Positions 40,702 through 50,560 of a DNA stretch of 64,000 nt are shown here, one piece after another. Numbering within the stretch: position 1 is the first letter of the stretch; every line of letters starts with the position of its first letter. Below the pieces are notes generated by a model that saw only the letters and a program-made list of their open reading frames with translations, had not been told where the DNA came from and did no database searches. A program made the translations under genes and the position numbers. The stretch is from Streptomyces sp. NBC_00443 (GTDB lineage: Bacteria; Actinomycetota; Actinomycetes; Streptomycetales; Streptomycetaceae): positions 6,386,001 to 6,450,000 of the forward strand of contig NZ_CP107917.1 of the NCBI RefSeq assembly GCF_036014175.1, given 5' to 3'.

Positions 40702-41457
40702 CTAGGTCCGTCGTGCGTGCAGCAGCAGGATCGACGCGAGCGGCGGTCTGGCGCAGGCCAGTCGGTCCAGGGGGCGCAGCGGGCGCGGTACGCCGTGGAA
40801 GGGGGCACCCGCGAGACGTACGACCTCGAAGCCGGACGCGGCCACGAACTCCCGTAGCGCGCGGGCGGTGTAGAGCCGCAGGTGCCCCACGACCTCCCGC
40901 CCCGGCCGGCCGTGGATGCCCCGCAGGCTGACCTCGGAGAACACCGGCTGCACCCCGGCCAGCAGCAGGCCGCGGTTGTACCAGGCGGCCAGGTTCGGGG
41001 TGGACAGCATCAGGTGGCCGCCGGGGCGCAGCACGCGGCGGATCTCGTCCAGGGCGGCGTCCGGGTCGACGAGGTGCTCGATCACCTCGCTGAACAGCAC
41101 CGCGTCGGCGGAACCGGTCAGGAACGGCAGCCCGCCGTCGGTGAGTTCACCGCGGACGGCGTACGGGATCCGGGTGCGGGCCCGGCGCAGGGCGTCCTGG
41201 GACCAGTCGATGCCGACGATGCGGTGGCCGGGGAGGTAGGGGGCGGCGGTGGCCGCGGCGGTGCCGTCGCCGCAGCCGATGTCGAGGATCGTGCGGGTAC
41301 GGCCCGTCGCCCCCGTCCCTGCTTCTCGCCCGGGCGCCAGGGCCTCGGCGAGCATGCGGGCCTGGCGGCGGCTGCGGGGGCTGCCGGAGGCGACGGGGAC
41401 GGCGGGGTTCTCGTAGAAGTCACGCAGTTCTGGAGGTTTCACGGGGGAGGTCGTCAC
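40702..41457 (-). CDS. Class I SAM-dependent methyltransferase
   Basis: This 251-residue protein starts at GTG 41457 (GTGA overlap with the condensation-fold gene) rather than the longer frame. Motif I is TILDIGCGDGTAAATAAPYL, motif II IVGIDWSQDAL, and the post-motif region DAVLFSEVIEHLVDPDAAL and LRPGGHLMLSTPNLA. UbiE-like enzymes of this sort methylate small molecules or glycolipid head groups. It is one of three methyltransferases in the cluster. Confidence 0.85.
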   Translation of the reverse strand: MTTSPVKPPELRDFYENPAVPVASGSPRSRRQARMLAEALAPGREAGTGATGRTRTILDIGCGDGTAAATAAPYLPGHRIVGIDWSQDALRRARTRIPYAVRGELTDGGLPFLTGSADAVLFSEVIEHLVDPDAALDEIRRVLRPGGHLMLSTPNLAAWYNRGLLLAGVQPVFSEVSLRGIHGRPGREVVGHLRLYTARALREFVAASGFEVVRLAGAPFHGVPRPLRPLDRLACARPPLASILLLHARRT

Positions 41458-42872
41458 GGGGTCACCTCCGTGCAGTGCAGGTAGTGCTCGAAGAGGTCCC
41501 GCAGGTGGGCGCCGTCGCCGTGGCTGAGCAGGGCGCGCGACCAGCGCAGTGCGAGGTGGAGCCGGCCCGCGGTGGAGGCGGTGGTGACGGTCAGGCCGCG
41601 GGGCATCCGGGCGGGCGCCGAGAACCACACGGCGTGCGCGCGGCCGGCTTCGTCGCCGAAGTCCAGGGGGTACGGGATACGGCCGATGTTGCTGAGCAGC
41701 GTGGTCGAGGTCCAGGGCGCGGCGGCTCTGCGCAGGCCGCGGGTGAGGGCGGCGCGGACGCCGACCGGCGCCCAGGGGGCCGTGAGGAGGGAGGCGCCGT
41801 GGCCGAGTTGGGGGCGGGGCAGGGACTTGAGGGCACGGGTGCGGGTGGCCGTGCGGTGCAGCAGGGCGGGCATGTCGTCCGGGCCGTGTGCCGCCAACTC
41901 CGCTGTGCTGAAAGGGACTTCCACGAGCCGGGTGCCGTTGCCGATGGGCATGGTGGCGTCACGCGGGCGGTCGTCCACCGGCATGGTGATGCGCAGGGGG
42001 CGGGGTCGGGCGCCGTGCTCGCGGTTCCAGTGGGCGATGGTCAGCGCGGTGGTGACCATCAGCTGGTCGTTGACCGTGTAGGGGGAGCCCTTGGGGCGGT
42101 GGGGGAGCGGGAGTTCGGTGACCAGCATGCCGTTGCCCGGGGAGGGTTCGGGGGTGCCGGGGGCCACCCGGGCGGGGGGCGACCAGTTGGAGGGCGTTTC
42201 CTCGGTGAGGGGCTGGGCTTCGGTCGTCCGGTTGGGCGGGGCCGCGGGGGAGTTGTCCCTGCCTCCGTACAGCTCCGCGGCGGTGGCGACGACACGGAGG
42301 CAGGCGGGGCCGTCCAGCGCCGTGTGATTGATGGTCAGGAACAGCACGGTCCCGTGTGACCCGCCCGGCCTGCCGGCAGTCGTGCCGTTCGGGGCGGCAC
42401 GGGTGGGCGCACCTGCCGCGCGTGCGTCCCCTACGGCGTCCGTCGCCTCGCTGCCCTCGACCCGCCCCGGCCCCTCCACCACCTCCAGCCGGATCGGCGG
42501 CGACAACGACAGCGGCGGCGCCTGGGTCAGCGCCCGCGTCCGTGCGTCCCGCAGCGCATCGCGTCCCGGCGCCGGGAAGCTCACCACCTCCACGTCAGGT
42601 TCCGCCGTCAGCTCCCACTCGTAGCGGCGCCGGTACCACCGCCCCGGCGCCTCCCGCATGAGGATCCGCGGATGCCGGCGCAGCGCCTCCCCGAAGGCCG
42701 TACGCAGTCGCCCCGCGTCCAGCGGCCCCGGCAGGTGGACCTCGATGTGCACCGTCTCCGGCTCCTCCTCCTGCAGGCAGTGCCGGGCGACCTCGTCCAC
42801 GACGGGGAACGGGACGCGTACCGGCGGCCGCAGCGGACCTTCGGCGCGTGCGGGCTGCTGCAGTGCGGTCAT
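41454..42872 (-). CDS. Condensation-domain-like acyltransferase
   Basis: This 472-residue protein resembles stand-alone NRPS condensation/PapA-type acyltransferases. The N-terminal half has VHIEVHLPGPLDAGRLRTAF, and the HHxxxDG box appears as NHTALDG (Asn182, His183, Asp187). The second histidine, the catalytic one, is kept. C-terminal LSNIGRIPYPLDFGDEAG fits the DFGWG region only loosely. A ~55-residue Pro/Thr-rich insertion follows the active site. It could acylate a glycolipid of the cluster. It overlaps the AftD-like gene (ATGA). Confidence 0.72.
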   Translation of the reverse strand: MTALQQPARAEGPLRPPVRVPFPVVDEVARHCLQEEEPETVHIEVHLPGPLDAGRLRTAFGEALRRHPRILMREAPGRWYRRRYEWELTAEPDVEVVSFPAPGRDALRDARTRALTQAPPLSLSPPIRLEVVEGPGRVEGSEATDAVGDARAAGAPTRAAPNGTTAGRPGGSHGTVLFLTINHTALDGPACLRVVATAAELYGGRDNSPAAPPNRTTEAQPLTEETPSNWSPPARVAPGTPEPSPGNGMLVTELPLPHRPKGSPYTVNDQLMVTTALTIAHWNREHGARPRPLRITMPVDDRPRDATMPIGNGTRLVEVPFSTAELAAHGPDDMPALLHRTATRTRALKSLPRPQLGHGASLLTAPWAPVGVRAALTRGLRRAAAPWTSTTLLSNIGRIPYPLDFGDEAGRAHAVWFSAPARMPRGLTVTTASTAGRLHLALRWSRALLSHGDGAHLRDLFEHYLHCTEVTP

Positions 42873-45800
42873 GTGGCTTCGCCCTTCCCGGTCTTCCCGG
42901 GGTCGTCGGACTCCGGCGGGGTCCCGGGTCCGGTCGCCCGGAAGCGCGGCTTGCGGGGCGCGATCCGCGCGGTCGGCGGATCCGGAACCGGCGCACCGGG
43001 ACCGCGCGCGGAGACGGTCGGCCCCGAGTCGCTACGGCCCGTCGGCCCGGGCGGCTCGGTCCCCATGGGACTGCGGCCCCGCTCCCGCTGCGGCAAGGGG
43101 CGCGTCGGCCGCTCCGGGGCGGCCGAGCCGGAAACACCGCCACCTCCGGCAACCGGCGGCAGCACAGCCGTGGAGCCGGGCAGGTCCGATCCTTGGCCGG
43201 GGCCCGCCATGGGTCCGACCGCCGCCGCCGACTCCCGAACCCCCACCACACCCGCGAACAACCCGATCAACGCCAGCAGTTGGGCCACCGGCCCGAAGGC
43301 GCCCTCCTCCGCCCCGACCGGCTCCCCGGCGCCGACCGCCGCGGCGACCCCTGCCCCCGCAAGCGCCACGAGCGCGATCGGCACCAGCAGCGCATGCCTG
43401 CGCCACGCCACCAGCGCCAGGGCCGGTACCAGCAGGGCGAACCAGCCGGCGATGAAAACGCCCACCACCGTCACGGCCACCGTGCCGAGCCACAGGCCAG
43501 GCAGCGGCGGGGCGGGCTGCGGCTCGTCGGGGTTCGGTGCGCGGCGGCGCCACAGGGCCAGCCCGGCCAGCAGCGCGATCGCGACCGCGCTGCCGATCAG
43601 CCCGCCCTCGTACATCACCGCCGGCTCGTACGACAGCTCGACCGTGCCGCCGGCGCCCGCCGGGATCCGCCAGCCCTGTTGCCAGCCGTCCAGCCGTACC
43701 GGCGTCAGTTCCTTGCCGCCCAGCGTGGCGCGCCAGCCGTCGTTGAAGTTCTCGTACGTCGTGAGGTAGCTCGCCGCGCCCGACCCGACGGTCACCGCGC
43801 GCCGGTCACCGAGCCAGTCCCGTATCCCCAGCTGACGCCCGGCGGCCGAGGCCTCGGAAACCGTGCCGCGGGTGAGCGTCACCGCGGTCAGCGTGAGCGG
43901 CCCCGCGTCCCCGGCCTCGACTCGATGGTCACCTGCGGACAGCCGCAACTCCGTGTCATCGCGACCCTGCTGACAGAGCGTCACGTCAATCTGTCGCCGC
44001 TCCATCAGGTCCTGTACCGTTCCGCGCACGCTCGTCCGGTACAACTCCCCGTCCACCGCGACGACCGGCCCCTTCCCGCACGGCAGCGAGAACGGCCGGG
44101 ACTCCCTCGGCTGTGGGGTCCGGTACTGGTCGAGGGCCGGGATGTAGGCCTCCGTCAGGCCCACCGGCAGCCGTAGGTCCTCGTCCACCATCGGGTTGTA
44201 GAGGGTGAGCGGGGCGGTCTCGGTGATGGTGATGTCCAGCCGGTCGGTCGTGATGGGCGGGAAGCGGACCCAGCCGTTCTCGTCGACCCCGGCGATCACG
44301 GCACCGTCCGGTGAGCTGATGTGCACCTCGGTCGGACGCGTGGCCAGACCGCCCGCCGGCGCCAGCACGATCTCCCCCACGGCCTGCTTTCCGGGCCAGC
44401 GGAGGTGGATCGTGGGCCGGTCGCCCGCGATCCACGCCGTGGTCAGGTCGCCGTCGGTGAGGTTGCGCGGCGACAGGCCCGCCCCCAGCCGGGCGGTGGA
44501 GTCGGCGGTGGCGACGATCCGGTTCTGCTGCTCCGGCGCCACCTCGTACAGCAGCCGGTCCAGCTCCTCGCCCGCGACCGGCACCGCACTCGCCCGCACC
44601 TCGTACGTCCCCGCCGTCGACGTCGTGAAGCGCCGGTGCAGACCGGCCTCCGTGCCCGTCGGCGACAGGCCCGTGGCGTCGGCCGTACGGGACAGGGAGA
44701 CGATCTCGGCTGCGGCCCCCGACTTCCCGGCGTCGGCGGGCAGCCGCAGCAGCCGGGTCACCTGTACGTCAGGCAGGTCGATCTCGGAGAAGCCCGCCCC
44801 GGTCAGTCCGGGCCGCCGGGAGACGGAGTCCGTGATCGTCAGCTTCATCCAACTCGTCTCACCCGCAGGCACCTTGACCGTCTGCGTCGTTCCGTCGGGC
44901 CGCAGGACCGAGCTCACCGCCCCCTTCTCCGTCTCCACCCGCACCCGCGTCGCAGCCTCCCGCACACCCTCCTGCGGCAGCGGCCTGACCTTGAAGGACG
45001 ACGGCATGTCGTACGAGCCGCCCGCGAACGCGATCCGCAGCCACTCGCCGACCGGCGACCCCTCCGAGCCCTCCGTCCACGCGGTGTCCGGGTTGCCGTC
45101 GAAGGCGTTCACCGGGTCGAACTGCGGGAGATGGAAGAGCCAGCTGCCGTACGACGAGGCCGTCACCGACCGTGCGCCGCGCAGCTCGGCCACCGTCTGG
45201 TGGCCGAGGCCGGACGTCGGCAGGATCTGGTGCGGCTCTTCGCCCGCGTCCTGCGCGGCATCGGGCGCGTTGCGCTCGCCGCGCGTGTACGTGTACGACG
45301 TGTTGGCGTTGACCAGCCCGAACCGGGTGTCCGCCCGCCGCAGCCCGTCCCCGATCACCTGCACCGGAGGCGAGCCGAGCCCTGGGTGGTTGTCACCGGT
45401 CAGCACGCTTGCCCTGCCACGCAGTTCGGAGGCCAGCGGCAGCAGCGCCTCCGGACCGCCGGAGACGACGGCCGTGTCGGCCACCGGCTGCAGCCCGGCC
45501 TGGTGCGGGCGCGGCACGTCCGCGGCGGCCGGCTTGTAGATCTCCACCGCCCGCTGCCGCGGATACAGCCCCTCCACCTGCAGCGGAGTGCCCGGCGCGA
45601 TCGTCCCGCCGGTCGTGACCGGCCCGAGGCCCGTCACCCGCTCGTATCCGGACTGCTCAAGAGTCCGCTTCACCGTCGTCGTCGGTATGTGGCCGATCTG
45701 GTCGGGGTCGAGGTCATTGCGGACGACGACGTAGTAGATCCCGGCGCGGCTCAAGTAGTCCGCCAGTCCCGGCACTTGGCTGCCGCTGACCAGCGCCTGC

Positions 45801-47341
45801 TCCACGGCGTCCATCGCGCGCCGGTTGCCGGGGGTGCCGAAGGGGACGTAGTCCCGCTGCGCCCAGCGTGAGTCGGCGAGGACGTCCAGGGGCTGGTCGA
45901 TGGTCGAGCCCCAGGTGTGGATGCCGTGCGCGGTGGCCGGCACGACGAGGGCGCGGGCGTCGGGGGAGTACTTCTCCAGCCAGTCGGCCGTGCCCTGCCA
46001 GTACTTGGGGATCTCCTTGAAGGACCCGGGGTTGAGGATCGAGCCGTTGAGGTACGGCCACATCAGCCCCGGCAGCACCAGCACGGCCGCGATCAGCGGC
46101 GCGAACCGCCGCCCCCGCACCGGCCGTGCCCCGCGCGCCTGGGCCGCCACGCCCGCCAGATGGGCGAGGCCCAGCACCAGCGCCAGGGCGAGCCCCGTCT
46201 GGAACTTGTAGATGTTGCGGAAGGGGACGAGCCCGCCGTCCAGCCAGTCCTGCACGACCCCGTGGAAGGGTGCCCCGAACGACCCGCCGTACCCGGCGAG
46301 CAGGATCAGCGCGACCGTCACCACGGTCAGCACCAGCCACCGCCGCTCCGGCATGTCCCGCCGGGCCAGCCCCGCGAGCCCCAGCCCGGCCGCGAGCGCC
46401 GAGCAGACGATCACGACGACGGACGCGGCGACGGTCCAGCCGGCGGGCAGCCAGGCCTCACCGAAGTGCAGATAGGCGACCCAGTTGCCGCCGCCGCGCA
46501 GCGCCTCCGTCGCCGCCATCGTCTCGGTCGCGGTCTGCGAACTCTCCACGTAGGGAAGGAAGTTCTCGCCGTACGTGCCGAGCAGCAGAAGCGGGACCAC
46601 CCACCAGGCGGTCGCCAGGAGGACCCCCGGCACCCACCACGCGATCAGCTTCCGCTGCCGTGGCCCGGGCGGCCGGGAGAGCAGATAGAGCCCGACGGGA
46701 AGCAGTGAGGCCAGCGTGGAGGCCGCATTGACGCCACCCATGAACGGGATGATCAGCGCCGACCGCAGCGCGGCGACCCGCGCGGCGTACCGCTCGTCGG
46801 TCAGCGGCAGCAGCACCCACGGCAGAAGGGCACCGGGCAGCGCGGCAGCGGACGTGGACCCGACGACGACGGTGAAGACGGGCCACAGCGCGTACGCCAC
46901 GGCCGCCACCAGCCGCGACGCCCCGCTCCCCACCCGCAGCCGCTCGGCCAGCCGTAGCGCACCCCAGAAGGCCACCGACACGATCAGCGACAGCCAGAGC
47001 CGCTCCGCGAGCCACACCGGCAGCCGTACGACATCGGCGAGCCAGTAGAACGGCAGCATCGGCCACAGATAGCCCGAGTACTGGTTCTGGATCCCGCCGA
47101 AACTGCCCTCGTCCTGCCACAACTGCCCGAGGTCGGCGAGGAACTGCCCCGGATCGACCGTCACGCCCAGCTTGGTGTCGAACGTCTGCCGCCCTGGCTG
47201 CACCGCCAGCAACAGCACGAACACCACGGCCCAGAACCCCAGCAGCCAGCGCCGCGAGCGCGGCCCCTCCGACGGCCCAGAGGCGGGGGCGGAGGTGGGC
47301 ACGGCTGCCGGGGGAGGAGCCTGGACCGTGGTCGTCGTCAT
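42869..47341 (-). CDS. AftD-like alpha-(1->3)-arabinofuranosyltransferase (DUF3367 family)
   Basis: This 1490-residue membrane protein starts at ATG 47341 (ATGA overlap; a GTG lies 9 bases upstream). About 11 helices occupy residues 30-440, with GT-C features in the first loop (VDPGQFLADLGQLWQDEGSF). A long extracytoplasmic region with carbohydrate-binding-like sandwiches (FDPVNAFDGNPDTAWTEG, LSPRNLTDGDLTTAWIAGD) follows, then four C-terminal helices and a Pro-rich cytoplasmic tail. AftD branches arabinan in mycobacteria using decaprenyl-phosphoarabinose. Streptomyces lack mycolyl-arabinogalactan, so the acceptor here is probably another surface glycan. Confidence 0.85.
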   Translation of the reverse strand: MTTTTVQAPPPAAVPTSAPASGPSEGPRSRRWLLGFWAVVFVLLLAVQPGRQTFDTKLGVTVDPGQFLADLGQLWQDEGSFGGIQNQYSGYLWPMLPFYWLADVVRLPVWLAERLWLSLIVSVAFWGALRLAERLRVGSGASRLVAAVAYALWPVFTVVVGSTSAAALPGALLPWVLLPLTDERYAARVAALRSALIIPFMGGVNAASTLASLLPVGLYLLSRPPGPRQRKLIAWWVPGVLLATAWWVVPLLLLGTYGENFLPYVESSQTATETMAATEALRGGGNWVAYLHFGEAWLPAGWTVAASVVVIVCSALAAGLGLAGLARRDMPERRWLVLTVVTVALILLAGYGGSFGAPFHGVVQDWLDGGLVPFRNIYKFQTGLALALVLGLAHLAGVAAQARGARPVRGRRFAPLIAAVLVLPGLMWPYLNGSILNPGSFKEIPKYWQGTADWLEKYSPDARALVVPATAHGIHTWGSTIDQPLDVLADSRWAQRDYVPFGTPGNRRAMDAVEQALVSGSQVPGLADYLSRAGIYYVVVRNDLDPDQIGHIPTTTVKRTLEQSGYERVTGLGPVTTGGTIAPGTPLQVEGLYPRQRAVEIYKPAAADVPRPHQAGLQPVADTAVVSGGPEALLPLASELRGRASVLTGDNHPGLGSPPVQVIGDGLRRADTRFGLVNANTSYTYTRGERNAPDAAQDAGEEPHQILPTSGLGHQTVAELRGARSVTASSYGSWLFHLPQFDPVNAFDGNPDTAWTEGSEGSPVGEWLRIAFAGGSYDMPSSFKVRPLPQEGVREAATRVRVETEKGAVSSVLRPDGTTQTVKVPAGETSWMKLTITDSVSRRPGLTGAGFSEIDLPDVQVTRLLRLPADAGKSGAAAEIVSLSRTADATGLSPTGTEAGLHRRFTTSTAGTYEVRASAVPVAGEELDRLLYEVAPEQQNRIVATADSTARLGAGLSPRNLTDGDLTTAWIAGDRPTIHLRWPGKQAVGEIVLAPAGGLATRPTEVHISSPDGAVIAGVDENGWVRFPPITTDRLDITITETAPLTLYNPMVDEDLRLPVGLTEAYIPALDQYRTPQPRESRPFSLPCGKGPVVAVDGELYRTSVRGTVQDLMERRQIDVTLCQQGRDDTELRLSAGDHRVEAGDAGPLTLTAVTLTRGTVSEASAAGRQLGIRDWLGDRRAVTVGSGAASYLTTYENFNDGWRATLGGKELTPVRLDGWQQGWRIPAGAGGTVELSYEPAVMYEGGLIGSAVAIALLAGLALWRRRAPNPDEPQPAPPLPGLWLGTVAVTVVGVFIAGWFALLVPALALVAWRRHALLVPIALVALAGAGVAAAVGAGEPVGAEEGAFGPVAQLLALIGLFAGVVGVRESAAAVGPMAGPGQGSDLPGSTAVLPPVAGGGGVSGSAAPERPTRPLPQRERGRSPMGTEPPGPTGRSDSGPTVSARGPGAPVPDPPTARIAPRKPRFRATGPGTPPESDDPGKTGKGEAT

Positions 47342-48195
47342 GGTGGGCACCGCCTGAGGATGAGGAGGAGGTTCCAGGTGGCGAACTCGCGTATGCCGGG
47401 CGCCTTCACGACGGCCTCCGCGAGGAACGGCCAGTAGCGGGAGCGCGCCGAGACGACCTCTACGTCGTCACGGGCGCGGACCTGACGCAGAGTGGCGCCG
47501 ATGTGCACGGCGAACAGGTTCTCGCCGAGAGTGTGCTTGGCGGCCCGTCCGGTACGGCGCCGGTAGCGGGCCCGGGCCCGCTCGGCACCGAAGTAGTGCC
47601 AGGGGGCCCACTCGTGACCGCCCCACGGGGACAGCCAGTTCGTGAACGACACGTAGATCAGCCCACCGGGCCGGGTCACCCGGGCCAGCTCGCTGAGGAA
47701 CGTCTGCGGATCGGCCACATGCTCCAGCACATTGGAGGAGAACGTGACATCGGCGACACCGTCACGCAGGGGGAGCAAGTACCCGTCGGCGACGACGGCC
47801 CCTTCGGGCGGCTTCGCACCGAGTTCCGCCACGTCCGGCTCGAAGAGGTAGGCATACGCACCTCGCCGCCGGAACTCCTCGGTGAAATACCCGCCACCAC
47901 CACCGACATCGACGACGGTACGCCCGGCGACGGGACCGTCGTAGGCCTCGACTTGATCGACGGCGTCACGGGCGAGCAGTGAATAACAAGCCTCGGGATC
48001 GTCCTGCTCATGAAGAAAGGCCCGGAAGAGAGCGAGGGACCGCCGAAAGGAGGGGTCCTTGACAACCGGGGGTGGTGAAGCGCCCCGATAGGGGCGCGGG
48101 GCTGTGACATTTTCGGCTCCGCCGCGTGAGCGCGACCAGCCACGACGCACCGGCACTCGCGAGCCGGCCGACCCACTACGGCGTTTAGGCGTCAC
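47338..48195 (-). CDS. SAM-dependent methyltransferase
   Basis: This 285-residue protein is taken from GTG 48195 (GGAGG 9 bases upstream). The first ~35 residues are translated dispersed repeat and may not be native; a later start is possible. The core shows TVVDVGGGGGYFTEEF (motif I), YAYLFEPDVAEL, ADVTFSSNVLEHVADPQTFL and RVTRPGGLIYVSFTNWLSPW. It probably methylates a glycan or lipid intermediate made by its neighbours. It overlaps both the AftD-like and GT4 genes. Confidence 0.82.
   Translation of the reverse strand: MTPKRRSGSAGSRVPVRRGWSRSRGGAENVTAPRPYRGASPPPVVKDPSFRRSLALFRAFLHEQDDPEACYSLLARDAVDQVEAYDGPVAGRTVVDVGGGGGYFTEEFRRRGAYAYLFEPDVAELGAKPPEGAVVADGYLLPLRDGVADVTFSSNVLEHVADPQTFLSELARVTRPGGLIYVSFTNWLSPWGGHEWAPWHYFGAERARARYRRRTGRAAKHTLGENLFAVHIGATLRQVRARDDVEVVSARSRYWPFLAEAVVKAPGIREFATWNLLLILRRCPP
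48081..48150 (+). repeat. Dispersed GGGGCGCGGGG-type repeat, copy 2
   Basis: CGCCCC-GATA-GGGGCG forms a hairpin and the sequence continues GGGGCTGTGACATTTTCGGC, then TCCGCCGCGTGAGCGCGACC. It lies within the annotated N-terminus of the methyltransferase gene. Confidence 0.65.
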
Positions 48196-49336
48196 GGCGT
48201 ACGGCCTCCGAAGCAACCGCCAGGAACTGCCGCACAGTCCGGTCCCAGCGATAGCGCGCCGCCCGGTCCCGCGCGGCCTTGCCCATCAACTCCCGCCGAT
48301 GTCCGGACAACGCGAGCGTGCACCAGGCGGCGGCAAAGGACGATTCCCCGGCGGCAAGCACCCCCGTCTCCCCGTCCACGACGGAATCCCGCAGCCCAGG
48401 CACATCAAAGGCAATGGTCGGCGTCTCCCGGGTGGCGGCCTCGGTGACGACGAGCCCCCACCCCTCCACGGCCGAGGGATGAAGCAGCAGCCACGCCGCA
48501 CACAGCAGCCGGTGCTTCTCCGCCTCCGGCACATGGCCGACGAACTCGACGCCGGGCCCGGCAAGTTGCTCAAGAGACGCCCGCTCGGGCCCGTCCCCGA
48601 CGATGACGAGCCGCCCCCCGGTCACGGGCCGCACCCGCTCCCACAACCGCAGCAGCAGATCGATCCGCTTGTACTCGACCAGCCGCCCGACGGCCACGAA
48701 CAGCGGCTCCGGCGAGCGGTCACCCAGGGGGCCGGGCTCCTCCACACCGTTGTGCACCACACGGATACGTTCCCGGTCGACGCCGATCCCGCGCAGCGCC
48801 TGCGCGGTCGACGGAGACACGGCAACCATCAGACTCCGTTGCTGCGCACCGGTCAGCGCCCAGTGCTCCAGTCTTCGCCCGAGCCGCGCGGCAGGCGCCA
48901 GTGCCCCGCCGAACCGCATCTTCCACAAGTCGGTGTGTACGTGGTTGACCAGGCACAACGTCGGCCCGCGATGCCAGAGGGGGGCGAAGTACGGCATCCC
49001 GTTGCAGACCTCGACCAGCAGATCGCAGTCACCGACCTGACGGGCGAAGGCGGACCGGGCACGCAGGTAGTGACCGTAGGAACCACCGGCGGACACGACC
49101 CGGTAGTCGCGGTAGGCCGCGGGGCCCCCGCACAGGAGGGTGACCTGGTGGCCGAGGTGGGTCAGTCCGTCGGCGAGACGGTCGACCAGCAGCTCGGAGC
49201 CGCCGGCGGACCGGTTGCCCAGGTCACGGTGGGCGAGAAAAACGATTCGGCGCGGATGTGGGGGAAGCGCCGGAGGGTGCTGCTGCGACGCCCAGGGGAG
49301 GGTGGCGCGCAGCTGGGAAGGCACGTGCTGGGGCAT
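48185..49336 (-). CDS. GT4-family glycosyltransferase
   Basis: This 383-residue GT-B enzyme has an N-terminal donor-side start RIVFLAHRDLGNRSAGGSEL. The C-terminal Rossmann half has EPLFVAVGRLVEYKRIDLLL, RLVIVGDGPERASLEQL, GHVPEAEKHRLLCAA and the nucleotide-sugar motif HPSAVEGWGLVVTEAA. It is cytoplasmic and would add a sugar to a lipid-linked or glycan acceptor. It is the first gene of the minus-strand run behind a promoter region with an AT-rich stretch near 49540-49565. Confidence 0.88.
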   Translation of the reverse strand: MPQHVPSQLRATLPWASQQHPPALPPHPRRIVFLAHRDLGNRSAGGSELLVDRLADGLTHLGHQVTLLCGGPAAYRDYRVVSAGGSYGHYLRARSAFARQVGDCDLLVEVCNGMPYFAPLWHRGPTLCLVNHVHTDLWKMRFGGALAPAARLGRRLEHWALTGAQQRSLMVAVSPSTAQALRGIGVDRERIRVVHNGVEEPGPLGDRSPEPLFVAVGRLVEYKRIDLLLRLWERVRPVTGGRLVIVGDGPERASLEQLAGPGVEFVGHVPEAEKHRLLCAAWLLLHPSAVEGWGLVVTEAATRETPTIAFDVPGLRDSVVDGETGVLAAGESSFAAAWCTLALSGHRRELMGKAARDRAARYRWDRTVRQFLAVASEAVRRDA

Positions 49337-49573
49337 GGGTGCTCCAACTCGTCTCAGGGTGCGGAACTCAGCGTGGGGGAGGGAGGGTTTGGTTCCTGTG
49401 GGGAGATGCGGTGCTTCTCGGACTTTCTCGGGGTTTCTCGGGCCTCTTACGGTCGTCCTGCGGGGGCTGTGGACAGGCTGTGTCCGGGTGGGGTTGGACA
49501 GTTTTCGCCCAGCCGTTCGCCACGGCTACTCACCGACGTGACAATTTCCGGCTTTATTAGAGCTGACGTCACG
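49337..49573. promoter_or_regulatory. Promoter region of the envelope cluster
   Basis: This is a 237-base gene-free gap. It contains TGACGTCA (49563-49570), a perfect 8-base palindrome, and an AT-rich TTTATTAGAG stretch (minus strand CTAATAAA, -10-like). No firm -35 was assigned. Confidence 0.4.
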
Positions 49574-50560
49574 TCACATTGTGAGCGACGGCTGGGGCAT
49601 CTCGACCGCACCGGGAGATTCAGGGCGCTTCCGGCCTCGTACCACCAGAACGCCACCCACCACCGCAAGCACGAATCCCGCCCCAGCAGTCCCGATCGGC
49701 AGCATCTCGCCCACCATGCGCAGCAGACCGCTGTCCCGTTTCGCCTGCCGTACGGCCTCTTTCTGTGTGGCCGTGGTGAACGCGATCTTCTCGCTGTCCA
49801 GCAGCACCGCCGCGTCCTTCTCGCCGCCGGGCGCCCGCAGGGTGCGGCGCGGGCCGGTCTGCGCGTAGATCACACGGCCCGTGGCCTGATCCACGACCAG
49901 CCTGAACCCGTGGTTGGAGTACCACTCCTCGGCCAGCACCTGCGGCCGGTCCGGCTCGTCGACGAGGGTGCCGGGGACGAGCCGGGTGCCGACCTTGCGG
50001 GGCGCGACCGTCCCGGTGAACCGGTATCCCGTGTAGCCCTGGATCTTCTCGGTGCCGTCGTACCGCAGGGTGATGGTGGTCCCGCCGGTGTTGTCCCACC
50101 ACTGGTAGGAGCGTTTCTCCACGTCGAACGGGAACTTCAGATACGCCTCGCCCTCGATGTACGGCGTCTCCTCGCAGCAGTGCACCGGCTTCGTCGTGGT
50201 GCGGTCCATCACCCAGCGGTGCGGGGTGAAGTCCAGTGCGTCGTGCGGGTCGTCGGCCGGCAGCGACTTGTCGGTGTCGACGGTGGTGATGACGTCCCAG
50301 ACGGCGTTGCCGCTGCGCTCACTTTCCGCCACATTGCCGCGCACGCGCTGGGTGACGGTGATGTTCTGGTCCGGCACGGTCTCGACCTTGTCGGTGTCGA
50401 AGACGCTGCCGGTGCCTTTGTAGACGGCGGTGGTGTCGATGTCGATGGGGTTCACGGCGGCACGCGGGGCCACGTACCAGGCGAGCATGGGCGCCAGTAC
50501 CAGCAGAAACGTGCCGAGGCCCAGCAGGATCAACGAGGCAGGTGAGGCTGTACGGCGCAT
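49574..50560 (-). CDS. DUF3068 membrane-anchored protein
   Basis: This 328-residue protein starts at ATG 50560 (GGAG upstream). A first helix (~5-30, SLILLGLGTFLLVLAPMLAW), a large extracytoplasmic domain and a final helix (~280-305, GTAGAGFVLAVVGGVLVV) give two membrane anchors. Sequences such as VYKGTGSVFDTDKV, LDFTPHRWVMDRTT and GYTGYRFTGTVAPRKVG fit DUF3068, which includes PorA-family proteins of actinobacteria. The function is unknown; location beside the AftD-like cluster suggests an envelope role. Confidence 0.82.
   Translation of the reverse strand: MRRTASPASLILLGLGTFLLVLAPMLAWYVAPRAAVNPIDIDTTAVYKGTGSVFDTDKVETVPDQNITVTQRVRGNVAESERSGNAVWDVITTVDTDKSLPADDPHDALDFTPHRWVMDRTTTKPVHCCEETPYIEGEAYLKFPFDVEKRSYQWWDNTGGTTITLRYDGTEKIQGYTGYRFTGTVAPRKVGTRLVPGTLVDEPDRPQVLAEEWYSNHGFRLVVDQATGRVIYAQTGPRRTLRAPGGEKDAAVLLDSEKIAFTTATQKEAVRQAKRDSGLLRMVGEMLPIGTAGAGFVLAVVGGVLVVRGRKRPESPGAVEMPQPSLTM

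Noticed and set aside
49440..49530. TGTGGACA-like motifs as DnaA boxes of a replication origin
   Set aside because: Only one near match, and no dnaA/dnaN genes or box cluster nearby.
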